From positions 372,001 to 436,000 of the forward strand of contig JAHQIW010005250.1 in the NCBI GenBank assembly GCA_019055375.1: a stretch of 64,000 bases of DNA, given 5' to 3'. The DNA comes from Parelaphostrongylus tenuis. Taxonomy: Eukaryota; Nematoda; Chromadorea; Rhabditida; Metastrongylidae. The stretch's first letter is position 1; the number at the start of each line of letters is the position of its first letter. The notes beneath the pieces were generated by a model. That model ran no database searches. It was not told the DNA's origin and saw nothing but the letters and a program-made list of their open reading frames with translations. The translations under genes were made by a program, and so were the position numbers. This document shows, one piece after another, positions 1 to 12,900 of the stretch.

Positions 1-2534
1 AGTTCCGACTGGTAATGTCGAAATTCTTCGCAACTTGAGTTATCCTGCTGCAGATTACCGCCCGTCAATGCATTTTTAATTTGCGGCACTGACCAGTTTC
101 AATGGGGTCCGCTGTCACATTGGTGTTCTATTAGAAGCAATGGCAATCCATAATTAATGGGACTAATGTAGAACATGAGGCTTGGAGTGATGGATATATA
201 GTGGTTATTCTTGCAGACGAGGCTAGCAGAAGGATCAAACCATAGAAGCACTGATAGGTCTATTGAATAGAATGTGATTAGTAGAATTAATCACGACACT
301 TTGGACCGTGTGGGTCAGTGAATCATACACTTGGAAAAATCAGCGGTGCCAGATACGTACCAAAGAGGGAAATTCTCTAATTTTTTAACGTGACACAAGT
401 CATTTTTTGATGAAAGAACTTTTAACAATGGAATCAATAAAGAAGGATCACGAGAAAGGTGCGGGAAATTGCCTTCAATTGATCAGAAGCTTAAAAGTTG
501 TCTACTCGGCATCAAAACTCTTCTGGATTGATTTAACAGCTCTAATTATTCTCCTAAGCCACTGAATTACATTTATGTCAATTACTCATCAATGTTTGGA
601 GTGAAAATGCACGGATTTGGTACTATTCTTTCCGTCTAAAACTTCCTAATCAGCTACAACGGTTTTTCAAGGCATCATAGGAACTAATCTGAGCACTACT
701 AATACGGATTAATGTTGTTTTTTTTTTATTCGTGAAGACTGGTATACAAAACGTTTTGCCAATTTTGAAAGACGTGCTACTGCTGCATTACTTCTCACTG
801 AATTTTTCTGTAGAGGCACTTTCTAAAAATTGAGAATTACAAGGGCTGTCAGATGTTTAAACGGTGGTTGGTAGTGCATGAGAATTTGATCACATTTGGA
901 GATGACGGCTGAAAGATAACGAAGCGAATGGAAAAAGTGACTACGCCCACATAATATGATAGGGCCACCGCGCTACGTGTATGAGCAAGTAAATTAGTAA
1001 GAACTGGCCAAGTATCACATGCAGAGGGGCCTCTTATTTCCAATATATGCATTCCTAAACAAACAAACAAACACTAGGACCCCTGCTCTCATCGTCTTTA
1101 CCTATCACACTAATCAACATCATCCATCTTCCGATAGCAATTAGCATCGACATTTCAAGTGGTGTGATGCTTATAAGTTGCCATTTAAAGTCAAATCATA
1201 TTCCTACGTGATGTATTTTGTTTATGGTGTGCGTTGATAGAGGTGCTGTGCAGTAGAGAAAAGGTCTTTGGTTCAATCTTACACTACGCAGAAACCGAAG
1301 CTTCCATCCCTTTAACATCGGCAAATAGGTGTCATACTTCGTGGTGATAAAAACATGCTATAATACATAAGCAGTCGTCTAAGGCATTATTACTTAAGTC
1401 AAATAAGCATCCAGTTATTTATTCGAGGAATATTCAGGGAATACTTCCAAGGACTAATAAGTTCAAAATGTCCTATCTTATATCTTGCACTCTATAGTGG
1501 GCACCGAAAGCGCAATGGTTATAACGTCTTATAATAAACCCTTGGTTTCTGGCGACCCCATACTTGGCCAACGAGATCGTCCTTCTCATCCTTTTGCGGT
1601 TAATTAGTTGGAATCATACTTGTGTGACAAAGAGGATGAGGGTTACACAATGTTTTCACTGTTTCTAAATACAATCCAAACAAGAAATTTGAGCTTAATG
1701 TACTAATAGACTGATCTTAAATGTTATCCACGATCTGGATAGTACTTCAACAATAACTATTCATGCTCTGTCTTCATCGGCTATGACTTTTTTCGAACTT
1801 AATTTGTTGTAACTTCTCTCCATCTATCCGTATCTTTCTCTTTCCTAGAGAATATGTGATTGATTAGTGAGTTCGGATTTATAAACACTTCGATTATTGA
1901 ATTATAATTTATTGGGTTTGCTGCATAGTGTGTTTCATAAATGGTCATTGCCATCCTTAACACGCATGAAAGCATTTACTTAAGAAGTCTCCGCCTTTTA
2001 GAAGGATTTGAGTGCACGTTCATTCACCATTGGCGCACGCATCCTTTGCTGTTGCACTCTAAATGTTCAGTAGAAGACATTCGTGTACTGCGCTTTTTTC
2101 TGAATTTTCTTACTTCTGGAGGTTTGTGGAAATGAGCACAGTAGATTCGCTCATTCATCATAATTGTTTAATCATGCAAAATCCACTTGAACCCACCTTC
2201 AATAACGTTTCACAAACCTGAATTCAAGTTGCAATGCTTCCGCAGTGAATAACCATTGCAGTTGAATGGACAGTAATACAGGTAACTCTGAGGAATAATC
2301 ATAGGCGAAAGCTTACGTTAAACATTTTGGATTGTTTCACATGTTTTAAGTTATTCTGCAATCATGATAAGCAAATTTTCTCCAGTGTCTACAGCCGATT
2401 GTTCTTAGAAACTTCACTATAAAGCTCCGACAAATTCTGAATAACCAAAAAAAAATCACAATTTTTGCTCAACACTCTACAATTCTCTTAGGTATAACTG
2501 AAACATCATAACACTGCGAAGAAGCAGCAAAACA
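1..2534. other. No gene seen
   Basis: AT-rich intergenic sequence. All frames are short; the longest (849-1070 minus, 1941-2135 plus) have no domain, splice pattern or coding composition. Confidence 0.5.
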
Positions 2535-2930
2535 TGAGAAATCTTGGAGAAATCTTCTAAAAAGTCGTTTGAAGCCATTTTTGAGTTTTGGCGTGCCAGT
2601 GATTTGCGTAGATTTCAGCGGTCTCGCCCGCCTCATCACAGCCACACGAAAAATAGTGTTTTGGAATAGATCGAAGTTCTAAAACGAGGATTTAAAAAAA
2701 TAGTCGATTAAAAGTATCTATATCATCAATAGCAGCCAGAGCCAGTGACTGTAAAACGACTTAGACAACATCTCATGTTGTCGGGTTTTAACATTGTGTG
2801 TCACCCCATTACTAGTTTTAATGGGGTTAATGATGAGGCCGCGGAGACCGCCGAAGCGTACGTAAGCCACTGATATACCAAACTCCAAAAAAGTCCTAAA
2901 ATTGTCTTTAGCATAAATCTCCAATGTCAT
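2535..2930. mobile_element. Foldback element (about 400 bp)
   Basis: The left arm has GCCAGTGATTTGCGTAGATT and AGCGGTCTCGCCCGCCTCAT; the right arm has ATGAGGCCGCGGAGACCGCC and CGTACGTAAGCCACTGATAT, their inverted counterparts. The outer edges (TTGGAGAAATCTTCT / AGCATAAATCTCCAA) also pair. No transposase. Confidence 0.6.
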
Positions 2931-2934
2931 CGAA

Positions 2935-5435
2935 CAGCACTGATGTGTTCCGTGTCACGAAATTGATGAAATCGCCAAAAACAACCAGCTATGTGTCCAG
3001 TTTTAAAAATTCAAACTTAAATAATTTTATTGCGCTCAAGGACTCTCATTGCACTCCAGATGAAATGAGATCTTTTTTATTCTCTATCTTTGTTTGTCAT
3101 TGCCGTATATACGAGAAAATACTTTTGGATTTTTTTAGATGAACGAGTTGCGCAATATCGTCAAAAAATATTGTCTTCGCAATATATACTACTGCAATGT
3201 TTCCCATTATGTCTTTCTAGGAATTTTTCTAATCTAGCCTTCTTAGAGATAACCAGCTCAGTTCTACTTAATGCACTACCATATAAAAACTAAAGTAACT
3301 CTCTGTCATTGCTTGATTAACGTTCGTTCTTATTGAGGGCTACAGAAAAAGTCAATTATATCTTTTTATGGGACAATAACAATTGAAGAGGATGGAGACT
3401 TCCAAATTGTGGGTATAAATTCATTTTGTGCGACAAAAACAACTAATTGTATTGAAACGCACCACACAACCCTTCATTCCATTCTAAACAATCTCTGAAA
3501 ACATATCGATAATATGGTCTATGTTCAAATTTCACATAACTATATTTTTTTGAGACATGGCTGTTACTGGTTAACTTTCTTTAGATTTCATTCTTCAAAT
3601 TGAAATCGTTCTTTTTCTGCTTGAAAGATCATATTTCATCACCAAAGAGTATAGAAACTAGCAAAGCAAAGTCACTATAGTGGCTGACGAAGTAGGTGGA
3701 CAAATCCCTAGAATTAAGAGTACGAAGAATCTTTAAAAAATGGTTCATAATTTGTGTGTATTCCGAGCATGGAAAGCTGCATGAGCAGCTTTGATTAACG
3801 CTCTCATGACGAAGTTTTGTCTATAAAAACTACACGTTTTCCGATCGTCGATATTTGTGTGTAAAGTCCTCTCTTTGAGTGTTTGTAATTAATCGGTAGT
3901 GTGACTGTGCATATGCTTTTCTAGAGCATACCTTATTCTTCTCTGTTGCGTCGTTTGTTGCAAATTATCAGCTAATAAATTATAAAGAGAACAGCCTTCC
4001 AGGAGCGGATGGGTTTTTGCATCTAAATTTGATAAGATGTTTACTAATTATAAATGTGCGTGATAGTTATTTTTGAGCCATGCATGTGGTGTGTAGTAGG
4101 CCTGCTGGCTGAGAGGCCGAAACACATGTATTGCACTGCAGAAGCGCCCATAACGGACCATATGCATGGCTCCAAAATAATTGTCTGGCATATAAAAATT
4201 TGGGCGTAGTCTCAAAAAACATTCCAAACGAATGGTATGAATATAAATAGTTAAGAAAAGATATTTGTTAACCAAAATAGTCCCCTGAGATAAACTCAGT
4301 TCTGCAAGTGTCTATTTTCAATGATCCTATGGCATTTTAAATTGACTAATTTCTCCAATGCATTTTTAAGAAGACTTTTGAGCCCTCTTGAGACCTTTTG
4401 CTTACTTTGTGAGCTGAAAGAGATCAGCATTCTCGGAAAAACAGTATGTGGCATCAGTACTGATCACTAATTATTCAATCAGCACTAATTCCAATGCGGT
4501 AACCAGCCACGCTGTGATCGCTTGACTGTGAGAGGGTTAATGAAGTCTCTCGTAGTGCCTATTTGACTACTTGGGGATTGGTAATGCTTTATGTGATACG
4601 GCCGCTTGTGAACGTAATAACGCTCTTCAGATGATTTATCTATTTCAAAACTATGAATTTTCGCATTTCCTCTAGATTTCTTCGCTCGTCATTCGGTTCG
4701 ATGAGCGTTTTTTCTGTCTTTCTACTCGAGTGAATAAGTCTAAGCGAATGTCATAACGTTAAACCCAGCGTCAGTTCTTTGAGTTCGTCGTGCTTTTTTC
4801 CAAACTTGCGCCATTCTTTCATACCCGCTCAATCATATTTCATTCTGAATTTTTGTGGCTCACTGTAATGTTTATCTCTCTCTTCAACTGTCTATACGTT
4901 CATCTTATGGAAAGATTTTGCTCTTCTTCAGCTGTAGCTGACAAAAAATTGAGCAGTTTTACTTTCTCGCTTTATATAGTTTCAATACCGACATCATGTT
5001 CATTCTAATATAAGGGGCAGTATTACCGTCATCTGCTGATAAAAGCCATATTTGAAATAAGATCCAGATTTTCCCGGACTATTAAGCTAAGATGGGAATG
5101 ACACAAGATTTTATTCTTCGTTGAACGAGTCTGCGTTGCTGCATTGGGTTGACTTGGCTGCACTATTAATGAATGACGATTGTTATTGTGCTGCTATATG
5201 ACATCATCCATTGACATGCTTTTATGGCGATAACTCATCCACAGCTTGCACACTGCGTGACAATATTTTCTAAACGTTCAATCAAAATAAAAAGCATGGT
5301 TCTTCAATATTAACCCCATTTCGAAATAGGTATGTTATTCCGTTAGCTGGGAGTGACGTAAAGCTATTTTCATTATTATTGAGACTTAGCTTGTTTTTTG
5401 CCGCCTTTCGGCAGTGTTACGATGTTCCAAATATA
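2935..5435. other. No gene seen
   Basis: Intergenic, AT-rich, with the small foldback fragment at 4.0-4.25 kb as the only structured part. Frames up to 75 codons look random. Confidence 0.5.
4040..4250. repeat. Small foldback fragment of the 18 kb family
   Basis: TTTTTGAGCCATGCATGTGG on the left and CCATATGCATGGCTCCAAAA on the right are inverted; GAAGCGCCCATAACGGACCA matches the complement of the 18 kb arm (TTATTATGGGCGCTTGTACA). Confidence 0.4.
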
Positions 5436-5439
5436 AATC

Positions 5440-5590
5440 TAAGACAGTTAAGTGGTAAGCAAAAAACTCAAGCTCAGCCGGGAGTTGAACCCGCGTCCCA
5501 TTCATACCAGAGGCGTGGTACCACTACACCACTGAGGCAACCAGCCTGCCACCACTCTTTTTTCGATAATATTCCTATCATAATTATCAG
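5440..5590 (-). repeat. SINE family C copy (tRNA-like)
   Basis: Minus strand: GCCTCAGTGGTGTAGTGGTA (box A), ATGGGACGCGGGTTCAACTC (box B region), with CCGGCTGAG at the acceptor side. The acceptor is imperfect and the anticodon region is unclear, so it is a repeat, not a tRNA gene. The overlapping 74-codon frame is fortuitous. Confidence 0.6.
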
Positions 5591-5594
5591 CGTA

Positions 5595-6371
5595 AGTCTT
5601 TAACAAGATTGATTGGATAAGCACAAATTTCAATGAACCAGTCAGCTGACGTCCATTATGTACATATAATTCTTGAGATTTCTTTGAAAGATTTCCTAAA
5701 GTCTGCTATTTTTATCATTTTCTCTATACTAAGTATTTCATTCAGTTAAGTTTGCATTCAAATAAAAAGCACAGTTGTATGCATAGTAGAAAAATTAGTA
5801 CAGAGGGTCAGTTCCTCGAAATGCCCTTGAACACAATCAGATTTTGCCGCCTAATGGAACCCTCTTGATAATGGAATTAAAATTACGAAACCCTGAACGT
5901 CTTAAAAAATTAGAACAATTTCTAAGAACGCCAATTAACGGCTCTTTTTTTATTACTTCCAATCTGAAGTTTACCATCTTCACATGCTCATCGCTTTTTT
6001 GCTTCATGAAGCTGATTTTTGAATAGTGTTTCTCTTGCATGTGTTTGATTTGTAGTGTTGTTGCAGATGCTGCTTGAAAAAAGTTTCTATGAGGAATCGT
6101 TCTCATTCAAAATAACCTTCGAAATTACCATTTGACGGGGTTTTATTAGAAGTACCACATAATACCAAGTCGTAGACTAGCAGCTGAGCTACTGTAAGAA
6201 GAAAGTCGGGTATGTAAAGAAAGATTTCTATGAAACAATCAGATAAGTACTCAAATATCACTCCTATCTTTCATTCCCGCTTCAGTTCTTACTTGCTATA
6301 AAAATTGAGCAGATCAAACTAGATCCAATTTTTCAGCGACTCTCGCTTATCTTAAACTTTTTTGTACACAT

Positions 6372-6402
<31 letters not shown>

Positions 6403-6740
6403 ATATGTATATATGTACATGTACATGTGTATATATGTGTGAGTGAATATATGAACTGTATCCATGAATAAAGTTTAATGCACGGGCATGCACGTATACA
6501 TATGAACATGTACCTGCGTATTAGTAGGTATGTCTGTACGGACACTATATCACAGTTCTTTTCTGGAATAGTCAACAGTGCAAAGAAATGTATGCTTAAA
6601 CTCTCGCGTAATCCGAAATCTCCATTCGCGTCTAACGGCAATCGTATTATATCCAAGCCTAAAATTTTTTCCTAAAATAATAGCTTAATTTGTATATATT
6701 CAGCTCGACTCTGGATGCTGGTCATGATTCTTTGCTGGTG
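5595..6740. other. Upstream region of gene 1
   Basis: AT-rich with a microsatellite. I see no TATA or other promoter element that I can support. A TTCAG site at 6699-6703 is the only notable signal. Confidence 0.4.
6375..6445. repeat. AT dinucleotide microsatellite
   Basis: A (TA)n run followed by TATG/TACA-type imperfect repeats. The 107-codon minus-strand frame over it is low-complexity and not a gene. Confidence 0.9.
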
Positions 6741-6931
6741 ATGATGAACTTGACAACGTTGAGTCCACCGATGTCCACGTTGACAACGTCGTCCATCTGT
6801 AACAGTGTCGATGACTATTTCCTTGTGCCACGATTCTGGTTGGCCGTCGTCGTTGGTGTCACCATCTCCATCGTCTCGATTCTTTTTAACAGCTTCATTT
6901 TTTTGGTTTTTGTAACCAGTAAACAGCACAG
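6741..6931 (+). CDS. Gene 1 exon 1: N-terminus and TM1
   Basis: Two adjacent ATGs (6741, 6744) open the frame. The extracellular start is rich in S/T, has an N-L-T sequon and a cysteine, and leads into a hydrophobic TM1 (residues about 33-55) ending in SKQH. The donor at 6932 (GTTTGC) leaves phase 2. A TTCAG acceptor-like site ends at 6703, 37 nt before the ATG, and could be a spliced-leader trans-splice site or the acceptor of a further 5' exon. Confidence 0.75.
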
Positions 6932-9900
6932 GTTTGCTTAATTCCTCATTTCATAGCATACGATAACATTCTAGTGGACCACGAAGAAGTTCAATAAATA
7001 AATATAGGAAAGAAAGAGGAAGTAAAATGTTCTCATAATTTGAAAAGGTCATTTCTGATCAGGAGGGGTATATGAAAAACCAATTTAATTCGGTGGAGAG
7101 AACTTTTAACTTGTTCATAGCACGAAAGCTGAGACTTGAGGCTATAGCTCCACGTTGCCGGTTTTCGGAAAAAACATTTTTGACTTTGCTATAGGAGGAA
7201 ACTTCTTGGCTTCGAACACGCAAACTTCTCGGCGGACAGAGCTCTTTATTCGGACTAGTATTAATTCGAAAGCGTGCTCAAATCTTACTCCAACGCTATG
7301 CTTATATCCTGAAAAGACCGTTTCTGAAAGGCAGCAGATACAGTAAGTTGAATTCCCATCCGCGATCAATGGCCGCATTGGTCAATCCACGTGCGGGTGG
7401 CTGTTAGCCACGTTCAATGGGCGATGACCATCGATCAGCAGTTCACGTGGCCACCACACTCAACCGCACGTGAGTTGGCCGATGCGACCATTGTTTCTAG
7501 ATGGGAATTCAACTCAATTTACCTGCTGCGTTTCAGAAAAACGATCTTTTTAGGATATAAGCATAGCTCTGGAATCAAATTCGATTATGCTGTTGATTGA
7601 TTGCTAATACCCCAAAGAAAGAGCTTTGTCCGGCGAGAAATATGCGCCTCCGAACATAGCTTTGTGTGAAGTTTACAGCGTTAAAAAGGAGTGTTTTGAA
7701 AAACAGGCAATGTGTGGTCATAGCTTTTAGTTTCCTCTTTCGAATAATTACTGATACTCCTATGGAAGGTTTCTCTCTAGCATATAAAGTCGGTTTTTCA
7801 TTTGTTCTTTTCTAATCAAAGGCAGCGTCTGAAACTATTGTAAAACTCAACAATGGATGTATATAAAAAGGATCTCGAACAAAAACTCATTAAAACAAAA
7901 ATTACGACATAAGCGGTGGTTCCTCTCTTGTCAACTCATACTCGAGAAAAGTCACTATGTGTTCGGTATATTGCTATGGCGGCAAAAGTCTCAATCTTCA
8001 TTCTTTATTGAAATGCTTATGTATTACAATAATGTCGTTATCAACATTTCAGACACACTTTATTATCCCTCTTCACGTGTTTTTTCACTGGGCGGATCCC
8101 AATATTTTTGGCATGCAATCGTTTTTTCGTCTTCTTCGTGAACGTTGTCGAATATTGGTTGAGTGCGCCTCCTTGAAATATCGAGGGTAGCCTTGCTGTG
8201 GTGTCCTACAGGACGTTCGGTGATGACTGCTGAAGAGTGATGGAGGGTGGGATCGGCCACACGTGCTCCGCGACGATCATCACAACCACTAGCCCACGGC
8301 GCCCGAAATTGTTATCGCCTCAGCTGATACAAAAAACATAATCTAGTATAACGTTACGTCGCTGGGAGTTTTTTTTTTACCTCGGCTCTCACAATGAGTT
8401 AACACTGTGCCGAGCTTGGCTGCTAGGACTTACCAAGTTTTCAAGAGATAAATCACTCAGTGAACTAGTGACATGTGCAACTAGAATACTGTTGATAGCA
8501 ATTCCACCTTTTCAACTTCTGTGTATTCACTGCCTGTATTTCTACGGTAAAATACGGTTTGAAATTCAGTAATAATAATGTCGAGATCTGAATGTAACTT
8601 GGAAAAATCGAGATGGCTTTAAACTCGTGATTATCCTTCCTGGAGAAGAGACAATCTTGAAGGTGAAGTGGAAAACTTAGTGAGCCTCGGAGAAGTAATC
8701 GCGAATGTCGATTCGAAACCACCTCAGATTCCAAGTTTTGCATATACATCAGCATTCTTGTTATTGTGAGTGTCGAAAATGCATGTAAACTTTCATTGCT
8801 TCTTATATGTTTCATTATTATCAGACTGGAAACGAAATACGCAACGGAAATACGTCTGCAACTGATCATTGTACTGAATAAGGCAAAGCATAACAACGTA
8901 TACAAAAAAGCAAATAACAGAGACTTTAAATGCCCGAGTAATTCAAAACTAGACTGACTAGCAAAATTAAATCCCAGATGTCGTTATCTTAAAGGTGTCC
9001 CTTCGAAAACAATTGCGCCGTCAGATGCCGCAATGTCCTGTAGGGAAGCTTTAGCTTTACCTATAGTGATATTTTTGTCTCCTATCTACTTTTATGACTG
9101 CCTCTCAGATCATAAATTGATAATGTAGGAGAGATCAATCGTTGATCCGACTGCGATATTTCCTAAACGACCTCACCGGTTTGATTTAACGGGATGAAGG
9201 TTTCGATAAAACTTTCGACCAACTCTTTAGGCGAAAGGTAAAAACACTTCTTAATCTAAATCTTTTTTGATCTCAATATTGATTTGAGATTGACCTTTCA
9301 AGCTAATAGTGAAAAGATTTTCTAATTTCACTCAGAGCATTTCACATTTGCCACAAAATTTTCTTGAAGTTCATCAAAAGCTTTTATGGTGACAATTCCC
9401 ACTGGGAATACGCGCAGTTTTCATAAGGATAATTAGAATGCACTTTTGGTAGCATCGCATCAGAAAAAATGAAAGACTTTTGACATCCATTAATTCCGTA
9501 ATGCGCTTTGTATTGTATTTACTTATGTTGTACACGACCTGTTATTACACTGTACTCTGCGGATTGCAAGACTTCTGTCATTCAATTCGTTTCGTCGCGT
9601 TCATCGCCGACAAAGATCTTCGAGTCTCACGTGTCGCTTCGGCTGCTGCTTTAGGATCGTCTTTTTTAAGAAGACGATTTTTCTTGCAATCTCGAAAGTA
9701 GCCAGGCTAAGGCGAATTCAGTTGATTCATTGCAAGAGTGTACTAGTGAGGAGATCAAGTCGGAGCCTTGCTATCAACTTGATTCTTGAAAGGCCGCATG
9801 ATTAACCACTATGCTGTACCGTCCCATCATATATATATGCATATATACATATATTCATACATATACATGCATATATATAATGGTTAAAGTGTGTAAATAT

Positions 9901-12900
9901 GTACTATTCACATACATGGATAAGCAGGGATATATGCATCAAAACAGACCTACAAGCAACACATACAATGCAGAGAGGCATATATATATATATATAATAT
10001 GTGTATATACTCCACGGACCTCCCTATTTGAGGGATTTCGCCCGGTTAAACGTGAGTACCCGTGGCGCGTCCCCAGATAGTGGATAGGGGAATAAACGCG
10101 AACCGAAAACGACCGTGTGCTTCCCAGAGACGCAGGTGGATTTTAGAGGATGAGCTCCCTGCTTCTGCAGCGCCGACTTGACAAATCTCTATTTCTACGA
10201 GTCAAGTCGACCAAAAGCCTGCAAGCAACCTGCTGGGAAGCACATGGGAGGCGGTTAAAAGTTGCCTTGAACAAATAAGCTTCTCCCGTTCCTCCGCGAG
10301 AGACGGCAAGCTACTCGTGAACACCCAGCCCTCACGTTCAGAGCCTGGCAAGCTATACGTTGGGTATCAAATTGCCAAAAACAGTAAAAAATATGGGCCT
10401 CATTCCCCTGACCCCGAAAGAGCCCCTGGTACGGCAGCGCCAGATAAGACGAGTACGGAGAGGCTGCTAAAATCTCAAGGCCAAACTAGGCTGCTAAAAT
10501 CGAAACGGACTAAATTGGCGATCCGTACCAACAATGCATGAACTCATGCTCACGAATCCGCTTCAGAAGATTTAGTGATTTAAGGAAGAAGAATAAGGTA
10601 CGATGTCATTGGTCTGGCTGAGACGAGAAGGCGCCATCCTTTTCACGCTGTTTATGACTTCGGAGAAGAACTGTTCCTTGGTGCAAGCGATCGCAGAGGT
10701 GTCGGCGGCGTTGGCGTCCTCGTCAAATCGAATTTGACCGTGGACATCGATTCGTTTGAACGGTTAATAACCCGTATCGGACGAACACGATTGAGACGAT
10801 GTGGTTCCATGCCGGTTTTGATCACCTTTGTTGATTATGTACCAATATCGCGGTATAACGAAGGCGGAGTCAAAACGTTTTATATGGACCTCGAAAAATT
10901 CTTCAGAGAAGACGTACATTCTTCAAGGTCATTGTCGGAAATTTTAATGTAAAAATTGGACCTAAAAGAATTTCTGAGGGACGTCACGTTGGGACTCACG
11001 GACTAGAATGGAATAAACAGGGTGAGAGGCTCTTTGAGTTTATCATGACGACCCAAACCCTCCATGGTAACTCACACGTTCAAAAGCCTCACTCTCAACG
11101 ATGTACGTGGGAGTTTTCCAATTGAGAGTACCATGACGAAATAGACCATATCTTAGTAAATCAAAGGTTTTGCCAAACCGATGTCGCTGTTGTTCCTATG
11201 TTCTACACGGGATCAGACCATCGCCTCCTTCGCACAGCGCTCTGTTTTTTGCGGAGAGGAGAGAAAGCCGTTAAATTCAAACAACATAGTCCCAGAACTA
11301 CCGTAAATTAGGATGTATTCAAATTATTGGTCGGCTCTTGGGAAGGTACCTTTGCCGACAACATCGACGAAGAACACGATCGGCTTGTTGAATATGTTCA
11401 CGTTAGCGCTATGAACGCCGGGAGTCCTAAGGTCAGAGACGCTCGTCTCCGCAGACACTCGAGCTGATACGTCAACGTGGAATCACACGAGCTACAGGCA
11501 ACCGAAACCTTACCTCCGGACTTGCGAAACGCTGCCGAGAAGCGATAAAAGAGGACCTCAAAGAAAGACGAGCAGCAGTTATGACAGAAGCTGCAGAAGC
11601 TGGGTAGAGCATTCGCAAAGCCCAGCGAGGCTTCGCCAAATATAAGATCAAGATGATTGCACTCCGATGCCCTGGCGGAGCACTTACGGCTTCCAGAAGG
11701 GCTATGGAGAAAATCATCCACTAACACTACTCGGATCTCTTCGCTAGCCATGTCCTCTTACCGGCATGTAAATTGAAAGAGGATAAATATGTTGTTCCAC
11801 CGGTCGTCCCTTCCAAATTCAACATGCTATATCGGCGGTGAAGGATAGAACAACACCCGGTCCAGACAGGATCAGCCCAGAACACCTTAAGAACTTGCCG
11901 CCAGTTCTCATCAACACCCTGGCTCGGCTCTTCATTCGCTACCTGCCAGAATGCAAGGTCCCCATTCAATGGAAAATCAGCGAGACCGTATTGTCACGAC
12001 AAAGGCAATTATCGCCTAATCTACTTGCTGTCCGTTGTCTATAAACTCTTCACTCGAGTCATCCTACCAGGATTGCCAGAACACTGGACGGTGCATAATG
12101 ATCCTTCGTGAGCTTCACAAAGATTTCACGACCAAAATATCTCCATTCTACAACAATACTTCCACTGACGTAAGAAGAGGAGTTTATTGAGGCGATACAA
12201 TTCTGCCAGAACTATTCACTGCCACCCTACAAAACGTCATGCGAACATTAGAATGGGACGACATGGGAGTGAAAATTGACGTTCGACAATTGAACCATCT
12301 CTGCTTTCCTGACGATATCGTCCTCATAATACCAAACATCAGCCAAGCGGAACGAATGTTGACCGATTTCGATAACGCCTGTGGACAGATTGGTCTTCAA
12401 CTAAATCTAACGAAAACGATGTTCATGAGGATACGTATTGGTCTTGAATGCCCCATTCACGCTCGGCGGAACACAATCTCCGCATGCTCCAGTTACGTCT
12501 ATCTATGTCGTGAAATCAACATGATGATCGACCTAGCTCAAAGTTGAGCAGGAGGAAAGGAGCTGCTTGGGGAACGTTTAAGAACATTGAAGATGTAGTG
12601 AAGAGGATTAAGAACATCCGACTCCGTGCCCACCTTTTCGACTCGACGATTATCCCTGCCCTAACATACGCAGCAGTAACCTGGTCGCTACGTAAGCAGG
12701 ATGAAAGATCGCTTGGCGTTATCGAATGCGTAGGTGAAAGGTCGATGCTAGGAGTATCCTGTATCTCGCAAATGAAAGCAAGGAACCGAAGTTCCGACCT
12801 ACTCAACAATCGAAAATCAAAGACGCCGTTCTATACGCCAGGATATCGAAAATTAGGTGAGCCGGACACTTAATGCGTTTCAACGACGGCCGATGGACGA

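Noticed and set aside
6333..6656. 107-codon minus-strand frame
   Set aside because: It runs over an AT microsatellite and encodes Y/I/T/C low-complexity sequence; not a gene.
8465..8905. 146-codon minus-strand frame
   Set aside because: Second longest non-element frame, but no domain, no splice context and composition typical of random AT-rich DNA.
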